DNA of 64,000 bases from Streptococcus mitis. GTDB lineage: Bacteria; Bacillota; Bacilli; Lactobacillales; Streptococcaceae. How positions within the stretch are numbered: the first letter of the stretch is position 1; the number at the start of each line of letters is the position of its first letter. Position numbers and translations under genes: made by a program. The stretch covers positions 186,001-250,000 of the forward strand of contig NZ_JPFU01000013.1 of the NCBI RefSeq assembly GCF_000722695.1. The letters run 5' to 3'. This document shows, piece after piece, positions 48,824 to 58,349 of the stretch. A model generated the notes under the pieces. The model did not search any database. It had not been told where the DNA came from and worked only from the letters and a program-made list of their open reading frames with translations.

Positions 48824-48852
48824 ATGATACCAAGTTTTCTAGCCCTTGTCAA
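48824..48852 (-). promoter_or_regulatory. infC operon promoter
   Basis: Minus strand TTGACA, 17-bp spacer, TATCAT: consensus -35 and near-consensus -10, strong enough for a ribosomal protein operon. Confidence 0.8.
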
Positions 48853-48917
48853 GATAAAAAGTTATTTTTTTGAAAAGTTTGTGTTTGTGTTTATATTTTG
48901 GCTTGGTTTCCACATCA

Positions 48918-48944
48918 AAAGAGAGAATCATATTGATTCTCTCC
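48918..48944 (-). terminator. terminator after the ABC permease gene
   Basis: GAGAGAATCA and TGATTCTCTC form a perfect 10-bp stem with a 3-base loop; TTTTG follows on the minus strand. Confidence 0.8.
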
Positions 48945-48980
48945 CTATGTTAGTTTTTCCTTAGCTTCCCTATATAAAAA

Positions 48981-50162
48981 CTAAGCCTTAAAAACTTCTT
49001 TTTTACGTGAATTTCCCCATCTTTCGATAAATAGAATCCCCACTAACAAAATGATAATCAGGCAAGGAAGTAAAACTAGCCCCATGCTCCAATTTAGATT
49101 GACATTATCAATCTGCTTAGGTAATCTTCCAGATAAGATCTCCACTGATCGCAAGTAAGTAAAGGGAATCAGATGTGCAATCCTTTGAAGAGGCTGAATT
49201 GTTTGGATGCCAAACAATAAGCCAACAATCCCAATAAGTGACAGAAAGAGGACAGGCATTTTTTGCTTGAAAAAGTAAGTAATCAAATACACAACTTCCA
49301 CAATGACGATAAAGGCTAAGAAAGCTAAGAACAAGCCAGGAAATAACACATCTTGTATTTTCCCAATAGTTACTTCTTGATTTGTTAAGCTATATATCGG
49401 GTAGGGATAATCTAACTGTCCAAAACCACTTATCAGACTTCCCACTAGGAAAGAAAAACCACAGATTCCAATAAACAGCACAGTTACATAGCTCACCCCA
49501 ACTCCAAGAGAGGACATGGCAAATGTCACTTTTGAAAAAGGATATAACTGAGCTGTGTCCAGATGATTTTGATATCTTTCTGCGAATAGTTGCGTTAGCA
49601 TAAAAATAATAGCAATCACAAAAAAGCTTGGGATGATAACCACTAAAATCCAGACAATCTGATCAATCCCGTGGGTCGGATAATCTAAATTGTGCGCTTT
49701 TATGTTCAAGGGATATAGGGTTTGGTAAGTCTTTCGTTCGCGGTCAACCGCCATTTTTAAGTCAGAGCTAGAATTCGGTTCCTTTGATAAAATTTCATAA
49801 CTCTTATCCAAAGCTTGCCACTGCAAATAGTAAGCTTCTTTCCAGCGTCCTTCTTTTAACAAAGCCAGAATTTCTGTCTTTTGAGTCAAAAGATTTTTTT
49901 GCGATTCTAAATTAATTTTAGCAATCTGGTATTCCTCCGAGTTGGTGTCAGATATTTGGGAGAGTTTCTCTTCATATCCATTGATGACTCTCTCACGGTC
50001 TACAAGACTAGTTTCCAACTCTCTCTCCAAGCTGACGGAGTTTGCAGTCCGACTATTGAAATAAAAGGTAACACCGAGTACAGATACAAATAAAGCTAAG
50101 ATAATCCAATTTAAGCGACTTTTGAAAACTTTTTTTAATAAAAATAGACCAACATCTTTCAT
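48981..50162 (-). CDS. ABC transporter permease (ABC-2 type export)
   Basis: A 393-residue membrane protein. One N-terminal helix (WIILALFVSVLGVTFYFNSR) is followed by a long extracytoplasmic domain of about 130 residues rich in Glu/Gln coiled coil (LETSLVDRERVINGYEEKLS), then about five more helices. This is the layout of ABC-2 permeases of antimicrobial peptide or unknown export. The substrate cannot be read. It starts three bases after the ATPase stop. Confidence 0.82.
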   Translation of the reverse strand: MKDVGLFLLKKVFKSRLNWIILALFVSVLGVTFYFNSRTANSVSLERELETSLVDRERVINGYEEKLSQISDTNSEEYQIAKINLESQKNLLTQKTEILALLKEGRWKEAYYLQWQALDKSYEILSKEPNSSSDLKMAVDRERKTYQTLYPLNIKAHNLDYPTHGIDQIVWILVVIIPSFFVIAIIFMLTQLFAERYQNHLDTAQLYPFSKVTFAMSSLGVGVSYVTVLFIGICGFSFLVGSLISGFGQLDYPYPIYSLTNQEVTIGKIQDVLFPGLFLAFLAFIVIVEVVYLITYFFKQKMPVLFLSLIGIVGLLFGIQTIQPLQRIAHLIPFTYLRSVEILSGRLPKQIDNVNLNWSMGLVLLPCLIIILLVGILFIERWGNSRKKEVFKA

Positions 50163-50165
50163 AAA

Positions 50166-50753
50166 CTAAACCTCTTCTATCTTTCCCCGATGAATGGTTA
50201 CTACTCTATCGCAGACATCAAGCAACTCTTCCTTATAGTGGGAACTTAAAAGAACCAGCTGCTCTTGTCTATCGATTTGTGCTAGCCTATCAAAAAACTT
50301 CTGTCGATAATACTCATCTAAGCCATTTGTAATCTCATCCATGAGCCAGCATTTCGCCTGACTCAGGAAATACATGGCAATCACCAAGCGTTGCTTCATG
50401 CCTAAGGAATACTTGCGAATGGGAAGGCTGATATAGTCAGACATTTCCCAATAGGCAATTTCATCCCCCAAGTTCAACCCTGACTTCCAGATGTTCTTGA
50501 TCAGGCGAAGATAGTCCATCCCACTTAAGTTTCCATCCAGCCATTCAATACTCTCATAATAAAACAAAGAAGGAGAGACTGCGATATTTCCGCTACTTAT
50601 AGGAATTAAATTGCTAATGGCGCGGAACAGTGTCGTCTTTCCAGAGCCATTTATAGCAAGAATACCATAAATCCTACCCTTTTCAAATGTAAAATCAACA
50701 TCTTGTAAGATGACTTGTCGCGTTTTTAAGGTCACATGAGTAAGCTGCAACAT
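50166..50753 (-). CDS. ABC transporter ATP-binding protein
   Basis: A 195-residue ATPase with Walker A LAINGSGKTTLF, Walker B KCWLMDEITNGLD and switch VLLSSHYKEELLD. The signature is RKYSLGMKQRLVIA. It is shorter than typical (about 230), ending soon after the H-loop domain. Paired with the permease downstream; probably an exporter. AAAGGAGGG precedes the ATG. Confidence 0.88.
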   Translation of the reverse strand: MLQLTHVTLKTRQVILQDVDFTFEKGRIYGILAINGSGKTTLFRAISNLIPISSGNIAVSPSLFYYESIEWLDGNLSGMDYLRLIKNIWKSGLNLGDEIAYWEMSDYISLPIRKYSLGMKQRLVIAMYFLSQAKCWLMDEITNGLDEYYRQKFFDRLAQIDRQEQLVLLSSHYKEELLDVCDRVVTIHRGKIEEV

Positions 50754-51045
50754 ATCTAGCCCTCCTTTTTATCACTCTTTAAGGATTAACAACCACCGTT
50801 GTAATAATTTATGTCTCTAAAAAATCGTAATTTCAACCACCATCAACGTTATAATCATCATATCTATCATAACGAGACTATGATAGTTCGTACTATATTT
50901 TCTAATCATACCGATAACTTTTAAGAACGCTTATAATAGATACACTGAACTGAAAAAGACCAACAATAAATTAACTAATTAAACGACTTTTGAAAATTTT
51001 TAATGATTTCATTGCATTTATATAATCGATATTGTAAACGCTTTT
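50754..51045 (-). other. possible long leader of the ABC operon
   Basis: The gap between comEC and the ABC ATPase gene is 364 bp, AT-rich, with no ORF. If the promoter at 51046-51074 drives the ABC genes the leader is about 285 bases. It contains the short dyad CTATGATAG / CTATCATAAC around 50864-50885 but no clear terminator or known riboswitch pattern. Confidence 0.35.
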
Positions 51046-51074
51046 ATTATATCGTATTTATCATTATTATGCAA
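51046..51074 (-). promoter_or_regulatory. promoter upstream of the ABC operon
   Basis: Minus strand TTGCAT, 17-bp spacer, TATAAT: a good sigma-A promoter facing the ABC genes. Confidence 0.6.
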
Positions 51075-51117
51075 CAGATTTTTAGTTTATTTTACTAATA
51101 TATAGTATTTATCCTTT

Positions 51118-53358
51118 CTATCGAACGCTTTCGATTTTCCAACTTTTCCACCCCTTAAAGCGTATAGCTCCTTGCTGGTCAGTTCGGTAAACTTTGCTAT
51201 TGATAGTTTCCAGTCGTGTCACAGTCTCCTGATGGGGGAGTTTCGTTCGATTGTTCTTTCCAACTGAGATAAGAGTAAGCTCTGGTTTGAGTTTTTCTAG
51301 AAAGGCTGAACTTGATGACTTTTTAGAACCATGTTGGCCTGCTTTCAAAACATCCACCTCTAGGTCAGGATAGTGCTTCAGAAAGTCCTTCTCTCCTTTC
51401 TCCTCCAAATTTCCAGTGAAGAGAAAGTGCTTATCCAAGAGTTTCCCATACAGAACAAGGGAATCTTCATGACCTCCGTCTCCAATTTTCCTTGGAGATA
51501 AGACTTCTAACTGATTTCCGAAAATTGGCAACTTCTCTCCCACTGACACACTACGAACCTTGGTTTGAGTCGCCTCTAGTTCTGCCACAAACTCCTTCTG
51601 TTTCAAACTGCCTTTTGACACTAAAATTTCGCCTACATGGAATGCCTTGGTCACCTCCAGCAAATCTCCAACATGTTCCTTGTCCGTATTGGTCAAAATT
51701 AGCTGGTCAATCTTGGCTACTCCCCTACTTTTGAGATAGGGGATCAAAGTTCGCTGGGCATTGCTGGTCGTCGTCTTTTCTTGCCATTTTTCGATTTTCT
51801 TATCAGATTCTGCCTTGCCACCGACATCTATGAGAATGGTTTTACCAGTTATATCCCGTAGGAAAATACTTTCCCCTTGCCCCACATCCAGCATGGTCAT
51901 TTCATTTTCCAGTGGATGCTTGGTCAGAAAAAAGAGACCTGTAATCAATAAGCTCAATACTGCTAGACTTTTAATGTTTCTCCCTAAATCATAGACCAAA
52001 GCCAAAGAAATTAATAATAAGATTAAAAGCCATGCATTGGGTTGTCCAAAGACCAGAGGCCTACTTGCCACCTGCGATACCAGGCGAATAATGCCCTCTA
52101 ACCATTCAAAGATAAAGTTCAGTTGAGTGACTGGATAGAGAAAGGAAAGGGCAAATAAGATAGACAAGAGCGGTAAGAAGACCAAGTCAAATAGAAAGGA
52201 AAAGACAAAGGTCAAAAGGATGGACCAAGGCTGAAATTCCGCAAAATAGAAGGCTAAAATGGGTAATATCCCCAAGGAAATGACTAGACTTTCTCTAGCA
52301 ACAGCCTTGAGCCCCTCCCCTTCTTTGCTGGTCATAGTCAAGATAAAAGCATAGGCACAGGACAAGACACCTCCTGCTGTCAAGAAAAAGTTGGGCATGA
52401 CAATAAAGAGAATGAGCACCGTTAAGGCAAAATTATCCAATCCCTTAACCCCATGCTGAGCCAGTAGCTTCTGCAAGAGACTGCGAATGACTGATGCTGA
52501 AAATCCTGTCAGCCCTGCATAGATAAGGGAAAAGGGATAAGTCTGCCATTTCAACTTTTCTTGAGTCAAGCCCAATCGCAAAAGTAGTTTCTTAAAGCCA
52601 TCCATGAAAAATCCTACCTGCATACCGGACAATGCAAAAAGATGGATAATTCCTAGACTGGAATAAAGCTCATTCATCTCCTCAAAGTCCGTATCCAAAT
52701 GTCCTAATAGAAGCCCCGTCATGTAGTTACGCATAGGGTCTGGAAAGTGCGTCTTAATCCAAACCACAGCCTTACGGCGTAAACTAGACAGGTTTTCACC
52801 TATATTCCAACTGCCAACCTTTTGCATAGACTGGATTTTTTTGATATTGAGAGTCTGGTAAATCCCCTGAGTTTTCAGATAGGCTTGATAGTTAAATCCA
52901 CCAAAATTCCTCTGCCCCTCTGGCTCCGAAAGTTTTCCTTCAAGTCCTATCTCATGAAGGTCTGTTAAGGCTTGAAAGGCTTCTTTCTCCTCCTCGGATT
53001 GGAGTTTATAATAGACTTGAAAAGTACGACCGCTAGACTTGCCTCGAAAGGATAGACTGTCACCATTGACCTTAATAGTGTCAGGTAAAATCCGTACCCT
53101 TTCAACAGAATCTGCTAGATTTTGACTAACTTGACTCTGTTGCCAAGTTTGAAACAGAAACCAAAATCCAAAGATTCCACAAATCACTAGAACTTTACCA
53201 GCAGATTTCCACGGAAATTGGATAAAGAGACAAACTAGCAGAAAAACGAAGCCCAACAAAGCAAGATAGGAGGCTGAAAAAATAGCGTAGTAAAGCCAGA
53301 GTAATAGAAAACTCAGGTAAATTAGGGGAATGGGGAAATTCTTAATCCACTGTAACAT
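51118..53358 (-). CDS. comEC: competence DNA channel protein ComEC
   Basis: Membrane channel that carries single-stranded DNA into the cell during transformation, 746 residues. N-terminal OB-fold/DUF4131 region (GNLADSVER-type), competence domain of many helices with LFALSGMQVGFFMDG, and a C-terminal metallo-beta-lactamase-like domain (MLDVGQGESIFLRDITGKTI, TNTDKEHVGDL, LKAGQHGSKKSSS). It overlaps comEA by 17 bases and shares its ComX promoter. Confidence 0.95.
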   Translation of the reverse strand: MLQWIKNFPIPLIYLSFLLLWLYYAIFSASYLALLGFVFLLVCLFIQFPWKSAGKVLVICGIFGFWFLFQTWQQSQVSQNLADSVERVRILPDTIKVNGDSLSFRGKSSGRTFQVYYKLQSEEEKEAFQALTDLHEIGLEGKLSEPEGQRNFGGFNYQAYLKTQGIYQTLNIKKIQSMQKVGSWNIGENLSSLRRKAVVWIKTHFPDPMRNYMTGLLLGHLDTDFEEMNELYSSLGIIHLFALSGMQVGFFMDGFKKLLLRLGLTQEKLKWQTYPFSLIYAGLTGFSASVIRSLLQKLLAQHGVKGLDNFALTVLILFIVMPNFFLTAGGVLSCAYAFILTMTSKEGEGLKAVARESLVISLGILPILAFYFAEFQPWSILLTFVFSFLFDLVFLPLLSILFALSFLYPVTQLNFIFEWLEGIIRLVSQVASRPLVFGQPNAWLLILLLISLALVYDLGRNIKSLAVLSLLITGLFFLTKHPLENEMTMLDVGQGESIFLRDITGKTILIDVGGKAESDKKIEKWQEKTTTSNAQRTLIPYLKSRGVAKIDQLILTNTDKEHVGDLLEVTKAFHVGEILVSKGSLKQKEFVAELEATQTKVRSVSVGEKLPIFGNQLEVLSPRKIGDGGHEDSLVLYGKLLDKHFLFTGNLEEKGEKDFLKHYPDLEVDVLKAGQHGSKKSSSSAFLEKLKPELTLISVGKNNRTKLPHQETVTRLETINSKVYRTDQQGAIRFKGWKSWKIESVR

Positions 53359-53992
53359 AATCTTTTAGCTTTTCTATCGTTTTAGCACCAATACCAGAAA
53401 CCTTCTTTAGTTCATCAACTGACTTGAATTTTCCATTTGATTCACGATGGTCGATAATATCCTGAGCTCGTTTGCCACCCAGACCCTTGACCTGCTTGAG
53501 TTCTTCCAGACTGGCTTTGTTGAGATTAACCTTCTTTTCCTTGCTTGTTGAAGAAGCTGTCCCCGAAGCAGTCTGTTGATTAGCTACTTCTTCTCCCTTA
53601 GTTGGAACGTAAACCAGAGCCTCATCACTGACTTTCTGAGCTAGATTGATCGACTTGCTATCCGCTTGCTCTGTCAAGCCACCAGCCTTCTGAACGGCAT
53701 CATTGACCCGACTACCTACAGGCAAATCATAAATTCCTGGTGCTTTAACAGCTCCTTTTACATCTACTGTGATTAGTTCTTGTTCAAGGGATTCTTCCTT
53801 TTCTTCCTTCTTCACATCCTTTTCGGTCGATGAATCCTTGGAAACAGCTGCAACTTCTGCCTGTAAATTCGTTTCCTTGACAGGTGTTTGTGGAACTGGT
53901 TTTAGTAGGAAAAATCCGCCTACAAGCAAGCCTAGACCAGTACAGATGACAATGATTTTATACTCTTTTATTTTCTCGATAATTGATTCCAT
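53342..53992 (-). CDS. comEA: competence DNA receptor ComEA
   Basis: Membrane-anchored DNA receptor, 216 residues. One N-terminal helix (YKIIVICTGLGLLVGGFFLL), a charged Glu/Lys-rich linker, an SLBB domain (VKGAVKAPGIYDLPVGSRVN) and C-terminal helix-hairpin-helix motifs (LNKASLEELKQVKGLGGKRA, IIDHRESNGKFKSVDELKKV). The start has AGAGGAGAAAAT upstream and a perfect cin-box 20 bases away. Confidence 0.95.
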   Translation of the reverse strand: MESIIEKIKEYKIIVICTGLGLLVGGFFLLKPVPQTPVKETNLQAEVAAVSKDSSTEKDVKKEEKEESLEQELITVDVKGAVKAPGIYDLPVGSRVNDAVQKAGGLTEQADSKSINLAQKVSDEALVYVPTKGEEVANQQTASGTASSTSKEKKVNLNKASLEELKQVKGLGGKRAQDIIDHRESNGKFKSVDELKKVSGIGAKTIEKLKDYVTVD

Positions 53993-54011
53993 ATTTTCTC
54001 CTCTCTTAGAT

Positions 54012-54019
54012 TATTCGTA
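54012..54019 (-). promoter_or_regulatory. ComX cin-box before comEA
   Basis: Minus strand TACGAATA matches the competence sigma factor box exactly, 20 bases before the comEA ATG. Confidence 0.9.
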
Positions 54020-54033
54020 AGAGAAAGAAAAAA

Positions 54034-54062
54034 CAGTTGAAAATTTCTTCTCAACTGCTTAT
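54034..54062 (-). terminator. terminator after the GNAT gene
   Basis: Minus strand AGCAGTTGA and TCAACTGTTTTTT pair (CAGTTGA / TCAACTG), overlapping the stop codon region of the acetyltransferase and shielding comEA. Confidence 0.75.
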
Positions 54063-54628
54063 TTATTTGCAAAATAGTCTTCCTTGGTCAAGACATAATG
54101 AACTCTTGTCACGATTCGGCCTTCTTCATGCTGGTCCATACAAGCATAAGCTTCTTCGTGGGAAAAACGCATTCCTGATTTCTCCATGACCTTTCCTGAC
54201 GCAGGATTATCCTTATCGTGAAGAGCAACTAACTTGTTCATTCCTATTTTCTCAAAAACTAGCTTAATTACGGCACGATTGGCTTCTGTCGTCAATCCTT
54301 GATTCCAATACTTTTTATTGATAATGTAGCCAATAGCTGCCTTCTTAAGAATAGGATCAATCTTGTGCAAGTCAATGGTTCCAATAAATTTGCCATTGCT
54401 TTTTAGTTCTATTCCCCAGCGTCCCAAGGGATTGGTCAAGTAGAACTGAGCAATGTTATTCTTGGTTTCTTCCAAGCTTTGATTGGTTAGAAAAGTGTAA
54501 CGCGTATTTTCTCTGTCCGAGGCATAGTCAAACATTGCTTCCGCATCATCCAAGGTTACAGGTCTAAGCAATAAACGCTCTGTCTCGACTATGGGATACT
54601 GAGCTAGTTTTAAAAAGATTGATTCCAT
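54059..54628 (-). CDS. GNAT-family acetyltransferase (RimJ/RimL type)
   Basis: A 189-residue N-acetyltransferase, with ETERLLLRPVTLDDAEAMFD at the N-terminus, WGIELKSNGKFIGTIDLHKI, and the acetyl-CoA motif region GYIINKKYWNQGLTTEANRA then VALHDKDNPASGKVMEKSGM. Similar proteins acetylate ribosomal proteins or small amines; the substrate here is unknown. It lies between phoH and comEA as its own transcription unit. Confidence 0.9.
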   Translation of the reverse strand: MESIFLKLAQYPIVETERLLLRPVTLDDAEAMFDYASDRENTRYTFLTNQSLEETKNNIAQFYLTNPLGRWGIELKSNGKFIGTIDLHKIDPILKKAAIGYIINKKYWNQGLTTEANRAVIKLVFEKIGMNKLVALHDKDNPASGKVMEKSGMRFSHEEAYACMDQHEEGRIVTRVHYVLTKEDYFANK

Positions 54629-54735
54629 ATATTTCTTCCACTTAAAACATTTCTAATCTAATATAAGGATATTAAATAAAACATTTAAAAGGCAAATTTA
54701 TACTTGGTATTGAGATAACTTTAAGTACAAAAGAA

Positions 54736-55740
54736 CTATCCTTCAGATAGAGGTTGAGGATCTAATTCTTCACTCTCTTCTTTTTTAACTGGAGCTGGTT
54801 CATAAGCTCGGATAATCTGAGCGACAACAGGATGGCGAACCACATCCTTAGCTGAAAAATGAACAAAGTCAATCTGATGGATGTTCTTGAGTTTTTCTTG
54901 AGCATCAATCAAACCGGACTTGACGTTACGCGGAAGGTCAATCTGACTGATATCTCCATTGACAATCATCTTAGAATTAAAGCCTAAACGAGTCAAAAAC
55001 ATCTTCATCTGCATGATGGTCGTATTTTGCGCCTCATCGAGAATGACAAAGGCATCATCCAAAGTCCGTCCACGCATATAGGCAAGGGGAGCAATCTCGA
55101 TAATTTCACGCTCCATGAGACGAGTAGTCTGGTCTTTTCCCAGAATCTGATACAAGGCATCATAAACAGGTCGAAGGTAAGGATCTACCTTCTCTTTAAG
55201 ATCACCCGGAAGAAAACCTAGACTCTCTCCTGCTTCCACCGCTGGGCGAGTTAGGATAATCCGCTTGACTTGCCCACGTTTAAGGGCAGTAACTGCCAAA
55301 GTAACTGCAAGGAAGGTCTTCCCTGTCCCTGCTGGCCCAATTCCAAAGGTCACATCATGATGTTTAACACTATCCACATAAAGTTTTTGACCCAGTGTTT
55401 TGACACGGATAGGCTTCCCTGTATTGTCCTTGATAATTTCTTCTTCGTAAAGGGCGACAAACTTGTCAATTTCATCGTTTTTGACCATGCTAATTGCAGT
55501 CACCACATCTGGCGTACCAACGGTCATCCCACGATTTACCAAGACCATGAGAGCTTGAATAACCTGACGAGCTTCCTCACAGGCAGTCTCTTCTCCCAAA
55601 ACCTGGACAATCTCCGTACGAGCATGAATCACCACATCAAGCTCTTCTTCCATCAAACGAAGATGGCGCTCATTGGAACCAAAAAGATGAAACAGGTCAT
55701 CTGGATGACTCAGTTGAATGTCTATTGAATGTTCCTTCAA
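54736..55740 (-). CDS. phoH: PhoH-family ATPase
   Basis: Cytoplasmic P-loop ATPase of 334 residues, related to YbeZ, often linked to ribosome or RNA metabolism through YbeY. An N-terminal KH-like domain precedes the helicase-like core with Walker A GIGPAGTGKTFLAVTLA and Walker B FVILDEAQNTT, then SKMIVNGDISQIDLP. The start is TTG at 55740 (MKEHSIDIQLSHPDD), with GAGAGG eight bases upstream; no ATG fits. C-terminal Glu/Pro tail. Confidence 0.93.
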   Translation of the reverse strand: MKEHSIDIQLSHPDDLFHLFGSNERHLRLMEEELDVVIHARTEIVQVLGEETACEEARQVIQALMVLVNRGMTVGTPDVVTAISMVKNDEIDKFVALYEEEIIKDNTGKPIRVKTLGQKLYVDSVKHHDVTFGIGPAGTGKTFLAVTLAVTALKRGQVKRIILTRPAVEAGESLGFLPGDLKEKVDPYLRPVYDALYQILGKDQTTRLMEREIIEIAPLAYMRGRTLDDAFVILDEAQNTTIMQMKMFLTRLGFNSKMIVNGDISQIDLPRNVKSGLIDAQEKLKNIHQIDFVHFSAKDVVRHPVVAQIIRAYEPAPVKKEESEELDPQPLSEG

Positions 55741-55824
55741 ATAAAGAACCTCTCTAATCCGTTTATTTCTTTTTATTATAGCAAAGGGGTGGAGAAATTA
55801 CTAGCCCAAACCCAGTGAATCATG

Positions 55825-56040
55825 CTAGTGTTCTAAGTATTCTTGCCAGATAGCGTCAAAATCTCCTAGGTTGAAAGAGAAACTGGCATGTTCCTCCAAA
55901 AAGCGACTCACCTCATCAAAATCATCTGTGTGTTTTGGAAAGGCTGACTCTTCAAAAGCTAGGTCTGCCAAGATAGCTTTGGGACTGTTACTTTTAGGAT
56001 TGCGCTCAGTCATGAGCCAAGCGTAAAATGATTTTCTCAT
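55825..56040 (-). CDS. YozE family protein (SAM-like fold)
   Basis: A 71-residue protein of the YozE/UPF0346 family, start [20 protein letters not shown] with conserved [20 protein letters not shown] and [12 protein letters not shown]. The function is unknown. It lies 8 bases after cvfB and is cotranscribed with it. Confidence 0.9.
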   Translation of the reverse strand: MRKSFYAWLMTERNPKSNSPKAILADLAFEESAFPKHTDDFDEVSRFLEEHASFSFNLGDFDAIWQEYLEH

Positions 56041-56048
56041 ATGTCTCC

Positions 56049-56903
56049 CTATATCAACTCTGTACCAAACTGGTCTTGCTTGATTTTGCCAGCCTTCATC
56101 AAGCCACCGAGTGCTTTCTTGAACTGACCTTTAGAAATGCCAAAGATTGCCTTGATGTCGTCTGGAGATGACTTATCATTTAAGGTCATGAAACCGCCAT
56201 TGCTTTCCAAGTAAGTCAAAATCATCTGAGCATCATTTTCCAACATCTCAAAAGAACGTGGTTTGAGGGAGAGGTTCAAGGTACGATCCACTTCACGGAA
56301 ACCAATGACACGCGCATCTAGAACTTGCCCCAAACGTGGCTCTGCGTAGCGCTCACTTGGGTGAATAAAGCCAAGCATATTATTTTCTGGCAGGTAAACA
56401 AAAGTTCCTGACAGCTTGAGGCGGTAAACAATGGCTGGCCAGTTTTGGTTCTGCATGTTGTTGTAGGCAGGACGAGCCAGACGTTGGAAGTCTTCTTGAT
56501 AGGCCAAGAGTCCCCAGATACGGTCTTTCTTGTCCACTTCAAGACGGATGTAGAGTTGGTCACCCTTCTTAGGCCAAAGTTCTTTGAGCTCAGGGAGAAT
56601 ATCGAGTGACACAACGATTTCCTTGTCAGGAAGGCCCGTATCCACAAAGACACCCAAGTCCTTACGAACCTCTGTAACACGTCCCCAACCAAATTGGTCC
56701 TGAGTTGCAGTCACTTCTAAGGTTGTCAGGCGGAGCTTTTGCTTCATATCTGTATAGGCGAAACCTTTGACTGTATCACCTACTGTATGCTGACCTTCTT
56801 CCTTAGCAAGAGCATAGGTTTGACCATCCTTTTGCACAAAGTAAAAACGGTCGTTTTCATCGATGATGAGTCCAACGATAAAACTTGCAAGATTTGTATT
56901 CAT
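56049..56903 (-). CDS. cvfB: S1 RNA-binding protein CvfB
   Basis: A 284-residue RNA-binding regulator of virulence gene expression in staphylococci (conserved virulence factor B). It has S1-like repeats ([35 protein letters not shown]) and a C-terminal winged helix ([40 protein letters not shown]). I chose ATG at 56903 with GAAGGAAAT upstream instead of the frame opening 13 codons earlier. Confidence 0.9.
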   Translation of the reverse strand: MNTNLASFIVGLIIDENDRFYFVQKDGQTYALAKEEGQHTVGDTVKGFAYTDMKQKLRLTTLEVTATQDQFGWGRVTEVRKDLGVFVDTGLPDKEIVVSLDILPELKELWPKKGDQLYIRLEVDKKDRIWGLLAYQEDFQRLARPAYNNMQNQNWPAIVYRLKLSGTFVYLPENNMLGFIHPSERYAEPRLGQVLDARVIGFREVDRTLNLSLKPRSFEMLENDAQMILTYLESNGGFMTLNDKSSPDDIKAIFGISKGQFKKALGGLMKAGKIKQDQFGTELI

Positions 56904-56922
56904 ATTTCCTTCTTTCGAATAA

Positions 56923-56953
56923 AACTCAGCCAGCAATGCCAACTGAGTTTTTC
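56923..56953 (-). terminator. frr terminator
   Basis: Minus strand AAACTCAG and CTGAGTTT pair around TTGGCATTGCTGG, followed by TATTC; it lies 10 bases after the frr stop. Confidence 0.75.
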
Positions 56954-56962
56954 TGTTTATTT

Positions 56963-57520
56963 TTAGACTTCCAAAAGTTCTTTCTCTTTGTTGGCAGTCA
57001 TGTCGTCGATGTGTTTAACAGCATCGTCTGTTACTTTTTGAATGTCTTTTTCAAGAGTCTTCAATTCGTCTTCAGTGATTTCTTTTGCTTTTTCTTGTTT
57101 CTTAGCTTCGTCCATAGCATCGCGACGGATATTGCGGACAGCCACTTTAGCATTCTCACCGACCTTCTTCACTTCTTTAGCAAGGTCACGACGAGTCTCT
57201 TCTGTAAGAGCTGGGATAACCAAACGAATCACAGAACCATCGTTAGCTGGTGTGATTCCAAGATCAGAAGCGTTCAAGGCACGTTCGATATCTTTCAATG
57301 AAGACTTGTCAAATGGTGTTACCAACAAAACACGCGCTTCTGGAATGGTAATTGAAGCGATTTGGTTAAGGGGAGTTTCTACTCCATAGTATTCTACATG
57401 TACACGGTCAAGCAAGCTTGCATTGGCACGACCGGCACGGATACCACCAAATTCACGAGCAAGTGATTGGTGAGACTGGGTCATTCTCTCTTTAGCTTTT
57501 TCAATAATTGCGTTAGCCAT
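56963..57520 (-). CDS. frr: ribosome recycling factor
   Basis: Splits post-termination ribosomes with EF-G; 185 residues with the family patterns [40 protein letters not shown] and [20 protein letters not shown]. It follows pyrH by eight bases, the usual pyrH-frr pair. Confidence 0.98.
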   Translation of the reverse strand: MANAIIEKAKERMTQSHQSLAREFGGIRAGRANASLLDRVHVEYYGVETPLNQIASITIPEARVLLVTPFDKSSLKDIERALNASDLGITPANDGSVIRLVIPALTEETRRDLAKEVKKVGENAKVAVRNIRRDAMDEAKKQEKAKEITEDELKTLEKDIQKVTDDAVKHIDDMTANKEKELLEV

Positions 57521-57528
57521 AATCTTTC

Positions 57529-58266
57529 TTATTCCTTTTCTTCGATATTATTTGAAACTGTTGTTCCGATATTTTCCCCAAATACGACACGTTTGATGTT
57601 GCCTGGTTGGTTCATGTTGAAGACAACCAAGTCAATGTCGTTGTCCATTGAGAGGGTTGAAGCTGTTGAGTCCATGATACGAAGACCTTTATTGATCACG
57701 TCACGGTGGGTCAATTCTTCAAACTTAACGGCTGTCTTGTCCTTCTTAGGATCGGCATTGTAAACACCGTCTACGCCATTTTTAGCCATAAGGATGGCAT
57801 CTGCTTCGATTTCAGCTGCACGAAGAGCCGCTGTTGTATCTGTTGAGAAGTAAGGTGAACCAATTCCAGCACCAAAGATAACGATACGGCCTTTTTCAAG
57901 GTGACGAAGGGCACGTCCACGTACATAAGGCTCTGCCACTTGTTGCATGGCAATGGCTGTTTGCACACGCGTATCGACACCAACTTGTTGCAATGAATCT
58001 GCCATCACAAGAGCATTCATAACAGTCCCAAGCATTCCTGTGTAATCTGCCTGAACACGGTCCATTCCTGCTTCTGCAGCAGGTTCTCCACGCCAGAGAT
58101 TTCCTCCACCGATAACAAGGGCAATTTCGATACCTAAGCTATGAACTTCTTGAATCTCTTTTGCGATTGTTTGAACTGTTTGGATATCAATCCCTACGCC
58201 ACGTTCACCAGCAAGGGCTTCACCTGATAACTTGATTAAAATACGTTTATACTTGGGATTCGCCAT
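57529..58266 (-). CDS. pyrH: UMP kinase
   Basis: Phosphorylates UMP to UDP, 245 residues from [20 protein letters not shown]. Amino-acid-kinase motifs: [30 protein letters not shown] and [16 protein letters not shown] at 58266 has GGAG seven bases upstream; the GTG two codons earlier is too close to it. Confidence 0.97.
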   Translation of the reverse strand: MANPKYKRILIKLSGEALAGERGVGIDIQTVQTIAKEIQEVHSLGIEIALVIGGGNLWRGEPAAEAGMDRVQADYTGMLGTVMNALVMADSLQQVGVDTRVQTAIAMQQVAEPYVRGRALRHLEKGRIVIFGAGIGSPYFSTDTTAALRAAEIEADAILMAKNGVDGVYNADPKKDKTAVKFEELTHRDVINKGLRIMDSTASTLSMDNDIDLVVFNMNQPGNIKRVVFGENIGTTVSNNIEEKE

Positions 58267-58349
58267 TTTCACTCTCCTTTTTTTATCCTACCTATTTTAT
58301 CACAATTTCTAAGATTTTTATAGTATCATGAGCAATTCTTTCAAAAAAA

